Made by a program: the position numbers and the translations under genes
Assembly (NCBI RefSeq): GCF_963667685.1
Contig: NZ_OY763931.1
Coordinates: 248,001-312,000, forward strand
Reading direction: 5' to 3'
DNA: 64,000 nucleotides
DNA from: Maridesulfovibrio sp.
GTDB taxonomy: Bacteria > Desulfobacterota > Desulfovibrionia > Desulfovibrionales > Desulfovibrionaceae
Shown: piece by piece, positions 53,925-62,164 of the stretch
Layout: the number at the start of each line of letters is the position of its first letter
How positions within the stretch are numbered: position 1 is the first letter of the stretch
Notes under the pieces: model-generated
What the model was told of the DNA's origin: nothing
Database searches by the model: none
Seen by the model: the letters and a program-made list of their open reading frames with translations, nothing else

Positions 53925-53950
53925 GTTTTTTGTTCTTTGTTAAATGGCTA

Positions 53951-54925
53951 TTACATCATCATATAATATTTGCGCAGCATTTGCAGCGGGTAAGGAGAGT
54001 CCCAGTGGTTGGTGTATTTTGCAGCGGCGTAATATATGAGCAGAATACTCAATGATCCGACAGCGATCACGTACCAGGGTAGCTTGATGCGGCTCAAGCG
54101 GTCAGTAACACTCAGGCAGCCGTCTACCGGGCAGGCGTTGATACACTGGGTGCATCCAACACATTCAGCGGAATTGACTGTTGTTTTGATGTCTACCGCA
54201 ATTCCTCCGGGGCATGCTTTGTTGCATTTTCCGCAGCTTATGCATTTATCTTCATCACGTTTAATGGCTAACGGGGAAGCCTTGGCAATAAGTCCCAGCA
54301 ACGCTCCGTACGGGCAGATAAAGCGGCACCAGAAGTAAGGTATGAAGATTCCCAGTAAGAGTATGGTACCGACTATCAAGGCCGCAGTGGTACTTATATC
54401 GATGAAGAAAAACATCATTCGTGCTTCGGCTGTGAAGTTGTACGGAGAATGAATGAAAGCATCCAGTTCCTGTCCGCTCATTTTGAAGAGGACGGATATC
54501 AGGAGAGAGGTCATGATAATATACTTGGGAATGAGCAATGCCAGTTCAACTTTACCTTTGACTGTAACTATTCCGCCTATTTTGCGTCCTATTCTATTGA
54601 GCAGGTTGTGAATAAAGCCGACAGGACAGAGGTAGCCGCAGAACCCCTTGCGCATGAGCAGGCTTATGACCAGCACAGCGATAAAGATGGTTAATCCGGC
54701 CGGGTGAACTTCATCAAATATTCCTTTCGTAAACAGTTGTTTCAGGGATAGCAGTGCGCTTATAGGCAGGAATCCTTCCACTGCCCCCGGTTTGCTGACA
54801 GCTATGTCGGAATTACCGACCATCCATTGGTAGAAAAGATAAAAGCGGTATCCCACCCAGATGCAGAACAAGGTCATTGCAAACTGGATAGAATCCCGCA
54901 CTAATTCTGGGGATATTTTTTTCAT
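53951..54925 (-). CDS. membrane-bound 4Fe-4S polyferredoxin (NapH/CcoG-like)
   Basis: 324 aa with about five to six membrane spans and two distinct Cys motifs at the membrane face (CGYLCPVGF and CRFICPYGALLG), typical for NapH/NosR-type proteins, plus two soluble clusters (CISCGKCNKACPGG and CVGCTQCINACPVDG). It should move electrons between the quinone pool and a periplasmic or cytoplasmic partner. No Nap or Nos genes are here, so the pathway is unknown. rfbD lies 19 bp upstream, perhaps on the same transcript. Confidence 0.86.
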   Translation of the reverse strand: MKKISPELVRDSIQFAMTLFCIWVGYRFYLFYQWMVGNSDIAVSKPGAVEGFLPISALLSLKQLFTKGIFDEVHPAGLTIFIAVLVISLLMRKGFCGYLCPVGFIHNLLNRIGRKIGGIVTVKGKVELALLIPKYIIMTSLLISVLFKMSGQELDAFIHSPYNFTAEARMMFFFIDISTTAALIVGTILLLGIFIPYFWCRFICPYGALLGLIAKASPLAIKRDEDKCISCGKCNKACPGGIAVDIKTTVNSAECVGCTQCINACPVDGCLSVTDRLSRIKLPWYVIAVGSLSILLIYYAAAKYTNHWDSPYPLQMLRKYYMMM

Positions 54926-54944
54926 TTTTCCTTTGTCGGGAAGT

Positions 54945-55829
54945 TTAATCTTCCTGGTGGTCTTTCAGGTCGTTATAAACATAGTCCCGCAGCGCCTGAA
55001 CCCAAGGACGCGGTTTTATTCCCGTTACCTCACTGAATTTGGTGGTATCGAGAACTGAGTAGGGCGGTCGTTTGGCCTTGGTTGGATAGGCGGATGTGGG
55101 AACGGGATCGATTCGGCAGTTGATTGCGCAGCTGTCCACTGCCTCAGTGGCCAGTTCGCACCAGCTGGCTTTGCCGGAGTTGACTACATTAAAAATACCA
55201 CGGGCTTCATATTTGAGTAGTTCGATAGAATAATCCGCAAGGTCAGGGGTATATGTCGGAGAACCGTTCTGGTCATGAACGACTGTCAGGTTATCCCGCT
55301 CTTCAGCCATATTCACAATTTTATAGACAAAATTGCTTTTGTGAGGACCGAACAGCCACGCGGTGCGAATGATAAGGAAATCTTCATAGCCAAGTCCCAT
55401 TATCCGTTCTTCGCCGGCCAGCTTGGTTTCCCCGTATACTGATTGCGGGTTTGTCTGGTCCTCTTCGGTGTAAGGGGAATCTTTTTTACCGTCGAAGACA
55501 AAATCTGTGCTGAAGTGTATCAGTTTTATCCCGAACTGCTTGCAGAGTCTTCCCAACGTTGCGGGAAGGGTAGTGTTTAGCAGGTGGGCTTTATTTTCCT
55601 CGTCTTCAGCTTGGTCTACCATGGTGTAGGCCACTGTGTTGAATACGAAGTCTGGCTCTTCCCTTTCCAACATGGCTACTAATGAAGCCTCGCTTAAAGG
55701 ATCAAAGTCGGATCGCGATAGTGGAACGGCTATGATTTCTTGCAGCTTCAGTCTTTCAGTTAAAGTCTGTCCAAGAAGGCCCGTGCGTCCGCCGAGAATA
55801 ACCGCCTTTTTGCCTGCTAAATCAATCAT
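54945..55829 (-). CDS. rfbD: dTDP-4-dehydrorhamnose reductase
   Basis: 294 aa, SDR family. GGRTGLLGQTLTERL is the NAD(P) motif (a Rossmann glycine pattern), VAYTMVDQAEDE and the catalytic YGETKLAGEE (Tyr-x3-Lys) are visible. Last reduction in dTDP-L-rhamnose synthesis for surface polysaccharides. ATG 55829 overlaps the rfbB stop by 4 bp (ATGA), with GGAG 8 nt upstream; the longer frame beginning at 55847 is less likely. Confidence 0.9.
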   Translation of the reverse strand: MIDLAGKKAVILGGRTGLLGQTLTERLKLQEIIAVPLSRSDFDPLSEASLVAMLEREEPDFVFNTVAYTMVDQAEDEENKAHLLNTTLPATLGRLCKQFGIKLIHFSTDFVFDGKKDSPYTEEDQTNPQSVYGETKLAGEERIMGLGYEDFLIIRTAWLFGPHKSNFVYKIVNMAEERDNLTVVHDQNGSPTYTPDLADYSIELLKYEARGIFNVVNSGKASWCELATEAVDSCAINCRIDPVPTSAYPTKAKRPPYSVLDTTKFSEVTGIKPRPWVQALRDYVYNDLKDHQED

Positions 55830-56848
55830 TTTCTTTCTCCGTACCATTGGTCCATAAAATCTCGGTAAGCTCCGCTGCGAACTTCCTCAAGCCAATCACC
55901 GTTGTTCTGGTACCATTCAATGGTTTTGCGGATTCCTTCATCGAAGGTCACTGTCGGAAAAAAGCCAAGTTCCTTTTCGGCCATTGAAAAATCCATTGCG
56001 TATCGCATGTCATGGCCGGGCCTGTCTTTAACGTAAGTTATGAGTGACTCATCTTTACCCATAATATTTAACAACTCTTTGACCAGATCGAGGTTGCTTT
56101 TCTCAGCGGCACCACCGAAGTTGTAGGCCTTACCAGGTTCGCCTTTGAGCAGGGTCAGTTCTACCCCGGCGCAATGGTCGTCGACGTAGATCCAGTCCCG
56201 GATGTTGGAGCCGTCGCCGTAGATAGGCAGATTCTCTCCGGCAGATGCTTTGATGAACATAAGCGGAATAAGTTTTTCCGGGAATTGATAGGGACCGTAG
56301 TTGTTGGAGCAGCGGGTGATGGACACAGGAAATTTGTAGGTTTCGAAGTATGCCCGGGCCATTAGGTCTGCGCCTGCTTTGGAAGCGGAGTAGGGACTGT
56401 TTGGTACCAGTGGGTTTTTTTCACTGAAAGCAGGGTCGCTTGAACCCAGTGTGCCGTATACCTCGTCTGTAGAGACATGGACAAATTTTTCTATTCCGGC
56501 AATTCTGGCGCATTCCATCATGTTCTGGGCACCGAGGGTGTTGGTGGTCAGAAAGGGAGCGGGATCATTGATGGAGCGGTCAACATGGGATTCTGCAGCA
56601 AAGTTGACTACTGCGTCGATTTTGTAATCGTGCAGCACGGATGTGACGAATTTTTTATCGCAGATGTCACCGTGCAGGAATGTGTAGTCGGAATTGTTCT
56701 CCTGTTCCAATGGGAGCAGGTTTTTGCGGTTCCCGGCATAGGTCAGTTTATCAAGGTTGAAAAGAATCCAATCCGGGTGCCGTTCTTTCATCAGATAAAT
56801 GAAGTTGGTACCGATAAAACCGCATCCGCCGGTTATGAGAAGTCGCAT
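55826..56848 (-). CDS. rfbB: dTDP-glucose 4,6-dehydratase
   Basis: 340 aa, extended SDR. GGCGFIGTNFIYLM is the NAD motif, VNFAAESHVDRSI the nearby block, STDEVYGTLG the Thr/Asp/Glu catalytic stretch, and YSASKAGADLMARAY the Tyr-x3-Lys. Converts dTDP-glucose to the 4-keto-6-deoxy sugar. rfbA and rfbC are not adjacent in the window. Starts the rfbB-rfbD unit, with the polyferredoxin gene downstream. Confidence 0.95.
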   Translation of the reverse strand: MRLLITGGCGFIGTNFIYLMKERHPDWILFNLDKLTYAGNRKNLLPLEQENNSDYTFLHGDICDKKFVTSVLHDYKIDAVVNFAAESHVDRSINDPAPFLTTNTLGAQNMMECARIAGIEKFVHVSTDEVYGTLGSSDPAFSEKNPLVPNSPYSASKAGADLMARAYFETYKFPVSITRCSNNYGPYQFPEKLIPLMFIKASAGENLPIYGDGSNIRDWIYVDDHCAGVELTLLKGEPGKAYNFGGAAEKSNLDLVKELLNIMGKDESLITYVKDRPGHDMRYAMDFSMAEKELGFFPTVTFDEGIRKTIEWYQNNGDWLEEVRSGAYRDFMDQWYGERK

Positions 56849-56958
56849 ATGGTCTCCGCTGAAGATTAATTTACAAGGGCGAACATAACCCTAGCCGCAG
56901 TGTTATGCAAGAAAGTGCAGGTCCAAATTGATGTGCAGAAACGGAACATTAGCGTCGC

Positions 56959-57444
56959 CTATTTAAAAGAGACTTCCTCTTCAAGGCAGGATAGGGCCTG
57001 ATACAGAATAATCCCCGCGGAGGTGGAAAGGTTCAAACTGCGGACGTTATCCGTAGTGGGGATATTTACCGCATGCTTGAATTCGTCAAACATCCATTCA
57101 GGCAATCCTCGAGTTTCCGGACCGAGAACAATATGATCTCCCGGCTGGAATTCAAATTTGAAAAGATGGGTTCCGCGCTTCGCACTGGTAGTGACCAGCC
57201 GTTTGGGCTTGGTGTTTTCCTTATATTCCTGCCAGTTTTTCCAGACCGAAAGTTTGACCTTAGGCCAGTAGTCCAGTCCTGCGCGTTTCAAATGTTTGTC
57301 TGAAATGGAAAACCCCAGCGGCTCAATTAAATGCAGCTCGGTATCTGTGCCGGCGCATAAGCGTGCAATGTTTCCGGTATTTGGCGGGATTTCCGGTTCA
57401 AAGAGAACTATACTGAAAGGATTGGTGAATTTTTCCTGTGTCAT
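56959..57444 (-). CDS. trmL: tRNA (cytidine/uridine-2'-O-)-methyltransferase TrmL
   Basis: 161 aa, SPOUT family. IVLFEPEIPPNTGNIARLCAG is the start signature, followed by HLIEPLGF and DKHLKRAGLDYWP. The knot motifs GPETRGLPEW and the C-terminal VRSLNLSTSAGIILYQAL are present. Methylates the 2'-OH of the wobble base in some leucine tRNAs. Stands alone; 110 bp from rfbB. Confidence 0.95.
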   Translation of the reverse strand: MTQEKFTNPFSIVLFEPEIPPNTGNIARLCAGTDTELHLIEPLGFSISDKHLKRAGLDYWPKVKLSVWKNWQEYKENTKPKRLVTTSAKRGTHLFKFEFQPGDHIVLGPETRGLPEWMFDEFKHAVNIPTTDNVRSLNLSTSAGIILYQALSCLEEEVSFK

Positions 57445-57498
57445 GGCGGAATCGATATCAGGAGAAAGGAGTTAGAGCAATCCCTTACAAGGGTTGAA

Positions 57499-57524
57499 AT
57501 CCGGGCATAAAAAAATGTCCGGAT
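57499..57524. other. hairpin in the trmL upstream gap
   Basis: ATCCGGGCAT-aaaaaa-ATGTCCGGAT, a 10-bp stem with one wobble pair. T-run absent on either side; function unknown. It lies between the trmL start and a candidate small ORF. Confidence 0.4.
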
Positions 57525-57552
57525 CAATCGCGGGAGGGAGGCAGAAGCGCTT

Positions 57553-57771
57553 TTGTATAAATATATTCTAAGCTGTTCGTTTCTACCGTTTCCTGCACTC
57601 GCCTATCAGTCCAGAACACTTTTTTACAGATGGGCTGAAGAACGACTCTTAATTGTATTGGCTTGCGCCTGTATTTTTATTTTGTTTAGTCTGTTCTTTT
57701 TGTCCGTCTTGCTTGTTTATATGCATCAAAGATGCCATAAAGTAGTCTTCGCTTGTAATTGCTCAATATGA
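57553..57771 (+). CDS. candidate small membrane protein, doubtful
   Basis: A 72-aa TTG-started frame in the 544-bp gap 57445-57988. GGGAGGGAGG lies 11 nt upstream. It has one hydrophobic stretch (LIVLACACIFILFSLFFLSV, about residues 33-52) and many Cys and aromatic residues. No family recognised. Composition is unlike the flanking genes, and the start and spacing are weak, so it may be spurious. Otherwise the gap holds only hairpins. Confidence 0.25.
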   Translation: MYKYILSCSFLPFPALAYQSRTLFYRWAEERLLIVLACACIFILFSLFFLSVLLVYMHQRCHKVVFACNCSI

Positions 57772-57897
57772 CAGTGTTTTATTTTTAAGGATTGTTGTCG
57801 TTAATAATCGGATTCGCAGGAGTGTCGGAAAACAGACAGATTTTATGTATTGTATTGGCTGAAATTGTTAAGTAAAAAATACAAAAAAGTAGATATG

Positions 57898-57922
57898 AAA
57901 AAAGGGCCATGAGGCCCTTTTT
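57898..57922 (-). terminator. terminator after ridA
   Basis: AAAAAGGGCC-atga-GGCCCTTTTT, 10-bp perfect stem with A/T tails on both sides, 67 bp downstream of the ridA stop. Confidence 0.88.
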
Positions 57923-57988
57923 AGAAACAGCAAAATTTTCCTACCTAAGCGGCAAGACTTAATACAGGCACAAGAGTTCACGCATGAA

Positions 57989-58369
57989 TTAAATGGCTGC
58001 AACACATTTAATTTCAACGAGGCCGCCCTTGGGCAAAGCGCTGACTTCAACTGCAGCGCGTGCTGGTTTGTGGCTGGAAAAGAATTCGGAATAAATAGCG
58101 TTAACTTTTGCAAAGTCGTTCATGTCGGTGAGGAATACATCCACGCTGATAACTTTGGTCAGAGCACTTCCGCATGCCTCGAGGATGGCTTTAAGGTTTT
58201 CCAGAGCCTGACGAGCCTGTCCTTCTACGTCATCAGCAACGAATTCGCAGGTAGCCGGAGAAAGTCCGAGCTGTCCACTGACGAAAGCCTGAGAATTAAA
58301 GATGGTAGCCTGTGAGTATGGGCCGATTGCTGCAGGTGCGTTTTCAGTATTAACGGTGGTAACTATCAT
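57989..58369 (-). CDS. ridA: RidA-family enamine/imine deaminase
   Basis: 126 aa, trimeric YjgF/RidA family. APAAIGPYSQATIF (N-terminal signature), VSGQLGLSP, and the catalytic Arg in KPARAAVEVSALPKGGLVEI. Destroys reactive 2-aminoacrylate from PLP enzymes. It follows the gate-domain membrane gene's start region in the opposite sense of time: ridA is upstream of nothing coding on its strand within 60 bp, so it forms the 3' end of a possible unit with 58386-59369 (16 bp gap). Confidence 0.94.
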   Translation of the reverse strand: MIVTTVNTENAPAAIGPYSQATIFNSQAFVSGQLGLSPATCEFVADDVEGQARQALENLKAILEACGSALTKVISVDVFLTDMNDFAKVNAIYSEFFSSHKPARAAVEVSALPKGGLVEIKCVAAI

Positions 58370-58385
58370 AATTTTTCCTTCTGTT

Positions 58386-59369
58386 TTAAGATTTTTTGGG
58401 AAGTCCCCATAAATATTTATCGGAGAGGTACTCCGGAATAAATTTTGTAAGCTGTACCAGTCCGGCTACCAGCAGACAGGACATAATCAATCGTCCCCAG
58501 AACAGTCCTGAAACATGCCCGCCAATCATCATCAGTAACAGAGTGTCTTCAATCAGGCTGTGGCAGAGACTCATCAGGGTCAGGGAATAGAAGACATCCT
58601 TTTTGTTGATATTTCCTGATTTTGATTCGTGAATGATCATGCCGCCGCCATATGAGAGCCCCATGGTCAGGCCTACAACGGTCAAAGCGGAAGCCTTGGA
58701 ACCTATACCCATCATGGTCAGGAAAGGGCGCAATATGAAGTCCATAGCAGCAATAACTTTAATTTTGGTAAGTATGCGCATAACTGCCAATAGGCAGAAG
58801 ATGATGAAAAATATGGAAATCAGGTTGCGTATTTCTCCAGTGGCCCATTGTAGAATTGTTTTATCAATGGCTGAGTTATCAGGAGTGAGCAGAATGTTTG
58901 CCGGACCTTGGAGCAGATGAAAATTTTGATAAATGAGGTGGAGAACAAGCCCCATCAGAAGTGCTCCGCCCATGCGGGCCAGAAGCTGAAATCCGAGTTT
59001 CGGACCACAACTTTGTACGACACGCAATTCAACAGGCATTGAATGGGCTACCAGAATCATGGTTCCCAGAATTGTTGCTTGTGCTGCGGTTAGCGGTTGG
59101 TCCTGAGCAAGGCTGAGAAAAACAATCAGCCCGCTGTAGATATTATTGACCAGTGCCGTGGCCCAGACCAGTCCCATTTCACCCGGCAGCCCCACCATTT
59201 TCATTACCGGTCCTAGGGGAGCGGCTAGGTAGCCGATTAAATTTAATTCCTGCAATATCTTAACGATGATAACTACAGGAACCATAATTTTGAACAGGTC
59301 AAGGCTGATGCGGACTGCATCTTTCACTGTGTTGAGCGCGGGAGTGAAGAGGATTTTGGCAAGATTCAT
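58386..59369 (-). CDS. nucleoside recognition (gate-domain) membrane protein
   Basis: 327 aa with eight or so hydrophobic spans. Two Gate-like units resemble PF07670: MNLAKILFTPALNTVKDAVR, VWATALVNNIYSGLIVFLSL, GTMILVAHSMPVELRVVQSCG, and in the second half GLTMGLSYGGGMIIHESKSG and LTLMSLCHSLIEDTLLLMMIGG. The spore-maturation/nucleoside transporter-like family has no settled substrate. ATG 59369 is used because the frame further upstream overlaps the terminator and STAS gene. The Shine-Dalgarno is weak. ridA follows 16 bp later. Confidence 0.8.
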   Translation of the reverse strand: MNLAKILFTPALNTVKDAVRISLDLFKIMVPVVIIVKILQELNLIGYLAAPLGPVMKMVGLPGEMGLVWATALVNNIYSGLIVFLSLAQDQPLTAAQATILGTMILVAHSMPVELRVVQSCGPKLGFQLLARMGGALLMGLVLHLIYQNFHLLQGPANILLTPDNSAIDKTILQWATGEIRNLISIFFIIFCLLAVMRILTKIKVIAAMDFILRPFLTMMGIGSKASALTVVGLTMGLSYGGGMIIHESKSGNINKKDVFYSLTLMSLCHSLIEDTLLLMMIGGHVSGLFWGRLIMSCLLVAGLVQLTKFIPEYLSDKYLWGLPKKS

Positions 59370-59400
59370 GGCTGCGGCGGGTTGTTCGGGATGAAAAATA

Positions 59401-59433
59401 AAGCCGGGCAGACGTATGAAGTCTGCCCGGCTT
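59401..59433 (-). terminator. terminator after the STAS gene
   Basis: AAGCCGGGCAGAC-gtatgaa-GTCTGCCCGGCTT, 13-bp perfect stem followed on the - strand by TATTTTT. Only 31 bp remain to the next gene's ATG. Confidence 0.9.
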
Positions 59434-59448
59434 GAAAATCGGATCTGT

Positions 59449-59802
59449 TTAGGAAAGTATTTTTCCTTTAAGGCCTTCCACTGCGTCTTCTTCGGTGTCG
59501 TAAAGATCAAAAACTTTGTGTAAGGCGGCGATGTCGATGATTTTTTTGACGCGGTTACTGATATTGAACATGGCAATATAGCCTTTCTCTTTCATCAGCT
59601 TATTGCGAAGGGTAATCAAGGTTCCAATGCCCATGCTGTCCATAAAGTCCACATCCTGCAAATCAAGTGCAACGTTGAACTTCCTTTCGTCGAAGATAGG
59701 GCTTATCTGGCGCTGAAAATCGTGGCTGACGACGTGGTTCAGTTCAGGAGATTCCACTTTGACAACGGTAATTTCATCTATTTGTTTTATGCTGAGTTCC
59801 AT
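59449..59802 (-). CDS. STAS-domain anti-sigma-factor antagonist-like protein
   Basis: 117 aa. SpoIIAA/RsbV-like: DEITVVKVESPEL, VALDLQDVDFMDSMGIGTLI with the phosphorylatable Ser56, and the NISNRVKKIIDIAALHKVFDLYDTEEDAV C-terminal part (in segments). In partner-switching systems the dephosphorylated form frees a sigma or output module. Its kinase and phosphatase are not adjacent, but the response-regulator kinase 82 bp upstream could feed the same route. Confidence 0.9.
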   Translation of the reverse strand: MELSIKQIDEITVVKVESPELNHVVSHDFQRQISPIFDERKFNVALDLQDVDFMDSMGIGTLITLRNKLMKEKGYIAMFNISNRVKKIIDIAALHKVFDLYDTEEDAVEGLKGKILS

Positions 59803-59884
59803 TTTTGTTCCTTAATTCTGTAGTTCTATTGAAGGAGCACTGGTGTAAGCTACACCGCCTTTTCATTCTTATCAAGTCTGTAGT

Positions 59885-61003
59885 TTAGCCCGGAAAACTG
59901 ATTTGAAATGTGGCCCCGCTATCGCTGAAGAAATTGACTTCCCCGCTTAACTGCTGGGCGAGGGTTTCAACAAGGGTCATTCCCAATGTCTTTGATTCAC
60001 TGATGTTAAAATCAGCGGGTAATCCACATCCATTGTCAGAAACAATCAACTTGATATTCTCGCCTTCACGGTGCATTGAAACGGTGAGCTCACCTTCCTC
60101 CTTTTGGTTGAAGGCATGAGTCAAGGCATTGGATACCAGTTCATTAATTATCAGGCCGCAGGGGATGGCGGAATCAATACCCATATGGATATCTTTAATT
60201 TCATAGGTCGGTTTTACCCTGCTGTCGACCGAATAGGAGCGGATCAGGAAGCTGATAAGTGTCACAGCGTATTCGCTCATATCTATGCGGGACAGATCTT
60301 CTGAGCGGTATAACTTTTCATGCAGCATGGACATGGACCGAACGCGGTGCTGGCATTCCCGCAGAAGATTGGTGGCTTCCGCATCATCTGTATAACCGCT
60401 TTGCAGGCTAAGCAGACTTGAGATAACCTGCAGGTTGTTTTTCACACGGTGGTGGATTTCCTTGAGCATCACTTCTTTTTCAGCTAAGGAAGCCCGGACC
60501 AATGATTCTGATTTTTTCCGGGCTGAAATTTCTTCTGAAAGAACTTTGTTCATAAGTTGCAGTTCTTCGGTCCTCTCGCGTATTTTGCGTTCAAGTTCTT
60601 CTTTGTATCTTTCATTCTCAACAAGAAGTCTTGCTCTTTCGCGAGTGCGGCTGATGGCATTTTCAAGGTCGTTAAGGTCTGTTATTGGTTTGGGGATATA
60701 GTCCCAGGAGCCCAGTCTGACTGTAGCTATGACGTCTTCGAATGATCCGGTTCCTGAAACAATAATAACCGGTGTCTGCGGTGCTTCCTGTCCCAGTTGG
60801 CGTAAGACAGACAATCCGTCCATTTCCGGCATGCGTAGATCAAGCAGTACCACATCAGGCTGCTTCTCCCTAAATATTCTGAGTCCTTCATGACCGTTTC
60901 CGGCCTGCAGGACTTCATATCCGCTGTCTTCAAGGTAATGGGCTATTGAAAGTCTGACACTTTCATCGTCATCGATGGTTAAAATTTGGGGGATGTCGTC
61001 CAT
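59885..61003 (-). CDS. hybrid response regulator / histidine kinase (HisKA_2)
   Basis: 372 aa, soluble. A receiver domain (about residues 4-120) with acidic DDD (11-13), phospho-Asp55 in VVLLDLRMPEMDG and Lys105 in PKP; a coiled-coil linker (about 120-175); a HisKA_2 domain with EIHHRVKNNLQVISSLL (His184/185); and an HATPase_c domain with NELVSNALTHAF and DNGCGLP. It should receive a phosphoryl group and relay it to an unknown partner. Divergent from the PilZ gene at 61200; possibly co-transcribed with the STAS gene. Confidence 0.9.
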   Translation of the reverse strand: MDDIPQILTIDDDESVRLSIAHYLEDSGYEVLQAGNGHEGLRIFREKQPDVVLLDLRMPEMDGLSVLRQLGQEAPQTPVIIVSGTGSFEDVIATVRLGSWDYIPKPITDLNDLENAISRTRERARLLVENERYKEELERKIRERTEELQLMNKVLSEEISARKKSESLVRASLAEKEVMLKEIHHRVKNNLQVISSLLSLQSGYTDDAEATNLLRECQHRVRSMSMLHEKLYRSEDLSRIDMSEYAVTLISFLIRSYSVDSRVKPTYEIKDIHMGIDSAIPCGLIINELVSNALTHAFNQKEEGELTVSMHREGENIKLIVSDNGCGLPADFNISESKTLGMTLVETLAQQLSGEVNFFSDSGATFQISFPG

Positions 61004-61199
61004 GTTATTTCCAGCTTTGTTTGAATCACTATTGAATGATAATTTGTTTAAACTAAGTTGATTTTATTGTGTGAATATATTGCTTAAGTTACATTAGTAT
61101 TTGAAAACTGTTATTACTGTGAAATTTTTGATTTTGTGAGTATATATTGATAATTGGTATTAGCCAAGCAGAGATTTTGATATTGGAGGTCGGTTTAGG

Positions 61200-61886
61200 G
61201 TGGAGAGAATACGGATCTTACTGATAGCGGCTCCCGGAGAAAGCAGGGGGGCATACCTACAGGTTTTGCAGGGCTTCGATGTGGAGTGTGATGTTGCTGA
61301 ATCGCTTCATGACGTCGTTCGCGAACATAGCAAGGTTAAATATAGCGGGTTTTTGATTGATATACCAACGCTGCTCAGGTCGTCGGCTGCAGATAAGGCC
61401 GAGGCTAACCTGCTTAGTGATAATTTTCCGGTAATGCGTTTGAGTCACAAATCAGCTGATGGAATTCGTTGTATACCGACAGGTAAATTTTCCGGACACG
61501 GATCAACTTTGGCCGAGTTTTTCAAAGAAAGCTGCCAGAACTTTACCGCAAGGTCTTTGCGCGGTACCAAAAGGGCTAATAAGGTATTGAATGTACTGTT
61601 GAACCGGGATATCAACTCCAAGAACAGCCACATGGAAAAAAGCGTGGCTTTGAATTTTTCAGAAGAAGGCTGTTTTCTGTATTCGGTTTCAAGGTGGAGG
61701 AAAGGTGATACTCTCTGGATTGCCATTATGGAGCTGAACGATAAAACTCCGATAAAATCTGAAGTGCAGTGGGCTGTTCCTTGGGGTGTTAAATCCCAGA
61801 TGCCGGGTATAGGGGTCAACTTCCTGTCTTTATCTGAAGATCAGGCTGATCAGATTGAAGCAATAATTCGTGCTAAGAAGGTGTAA
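61200..61886 (+). CDS. PilZ-domain protein, probable c-di-GMP receptor
   Basis: 228 aa, soluble. Residues about 1-115 look like a degenerate receiver-like domain (RIRILLIAAPGESRGAYLQVL; no obvious phospho-Asp pocket). The PilZ domain (about 120-225) has RGTKRANKVLNVLLNRD with the RxxxR motif and NFSEEGCFLYS with the NxSxxG motif. GTG start with TAGGGTGG-like upstream sequence, so start choice is moderate. A 67-aa membrane protein follows 1 bp after the stop. Confidence 0.85.
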   Translation: MERIRILLIAAPGESRGAYLQVLQGFDVECDVAESLHDVVREHSKVKYSGFLIDIPTLLRSSAADKAEANLLSDNFPVMRLSHKSADGIRCIPTGKFSGHGSTLAEFFKESCQNFTARSLRGTKRANKVLNVLLNRDINSKNSHMEKSVALNFSEEGCFLYSVSRWRKGDTLWIAIMELNDKTPIKSEVQWAVPWGVKSQMPGIGVNFLSLSEDQADQIEAIIRAKKV

Positions 61887-61887
61887 T

Positions 61888-62091
61888 GTGGGTGAGCTGA
61901 AAGAAGATAAGAATTTTGAGAGGCTGCTGGAATGCATGGCCCGAGGAATTCTGGTTGGTGGATCGGTTGGGGCCATTGCCGGATGGTTTTTCATGGATAT
62001 TCAGCGTGCCTTGTTGCTGGGGATGCTGGTTGGCTGCGTTGCCGGACTGACCATGAAAAATGTTCGCGATAAAAGGGATAAGGAAGATTAG
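61888..62091 (+). CDS. small two-span membrane protein coupled to the PilZ gene
   Basis: 67 aa from GTG 61888, with AAGGTG 4 nt upstream, inside the PilZ stop region. Two glycine-rich hydrophobic spans (about residues 20-37, ILVGGSVGAIAGWFFM, and 42-58, LLLGMLVGCVAGLTM) and a charged tail (KNVRDKRDKED). No family recognised; the fold recalls AtpZ/Gly-zipper proteins only in being a Gly-rich helical hairpin. Likely co-translated with the PilZ protein. Confidence 0.7.
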   Translation: MGELKEDKNFERLLECMARGILVGGSVGAIAGWFFMDIQRALLLGMLVGCVAGLTMKNVRDKRDKED

Positions 62092-62104
62092 TTTTAATAT
62101 TATT

Positions 62105-62156
62105 CCATAAAAGTAAAGACCGTCCTGCAGCTGCAGGACGGTCTTTACTTTTATGG
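62105..62156. terminator. 52-bp perfect palindrome, bidirectional terminator
   Basis: Arms of 26 bp meet at CTGCAG|CTGCAG-type centre (…GTCCTGCAG / CTGCAGGAC…) with no mismatch. T-rich ends on both strands. It sits between the convergent 67-aa gene and the ABC transporter operon, so it probably terminates both. Confidence 0.85.
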
Positions 62157-62164
62157 GTATAAAT

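Noticed and set aside
59370..59576. Extended N-terminus for the gate-domain protein
   Set aside because: It overlaps the STAS gene and its terminator in another frame and has no membrane-protein character.
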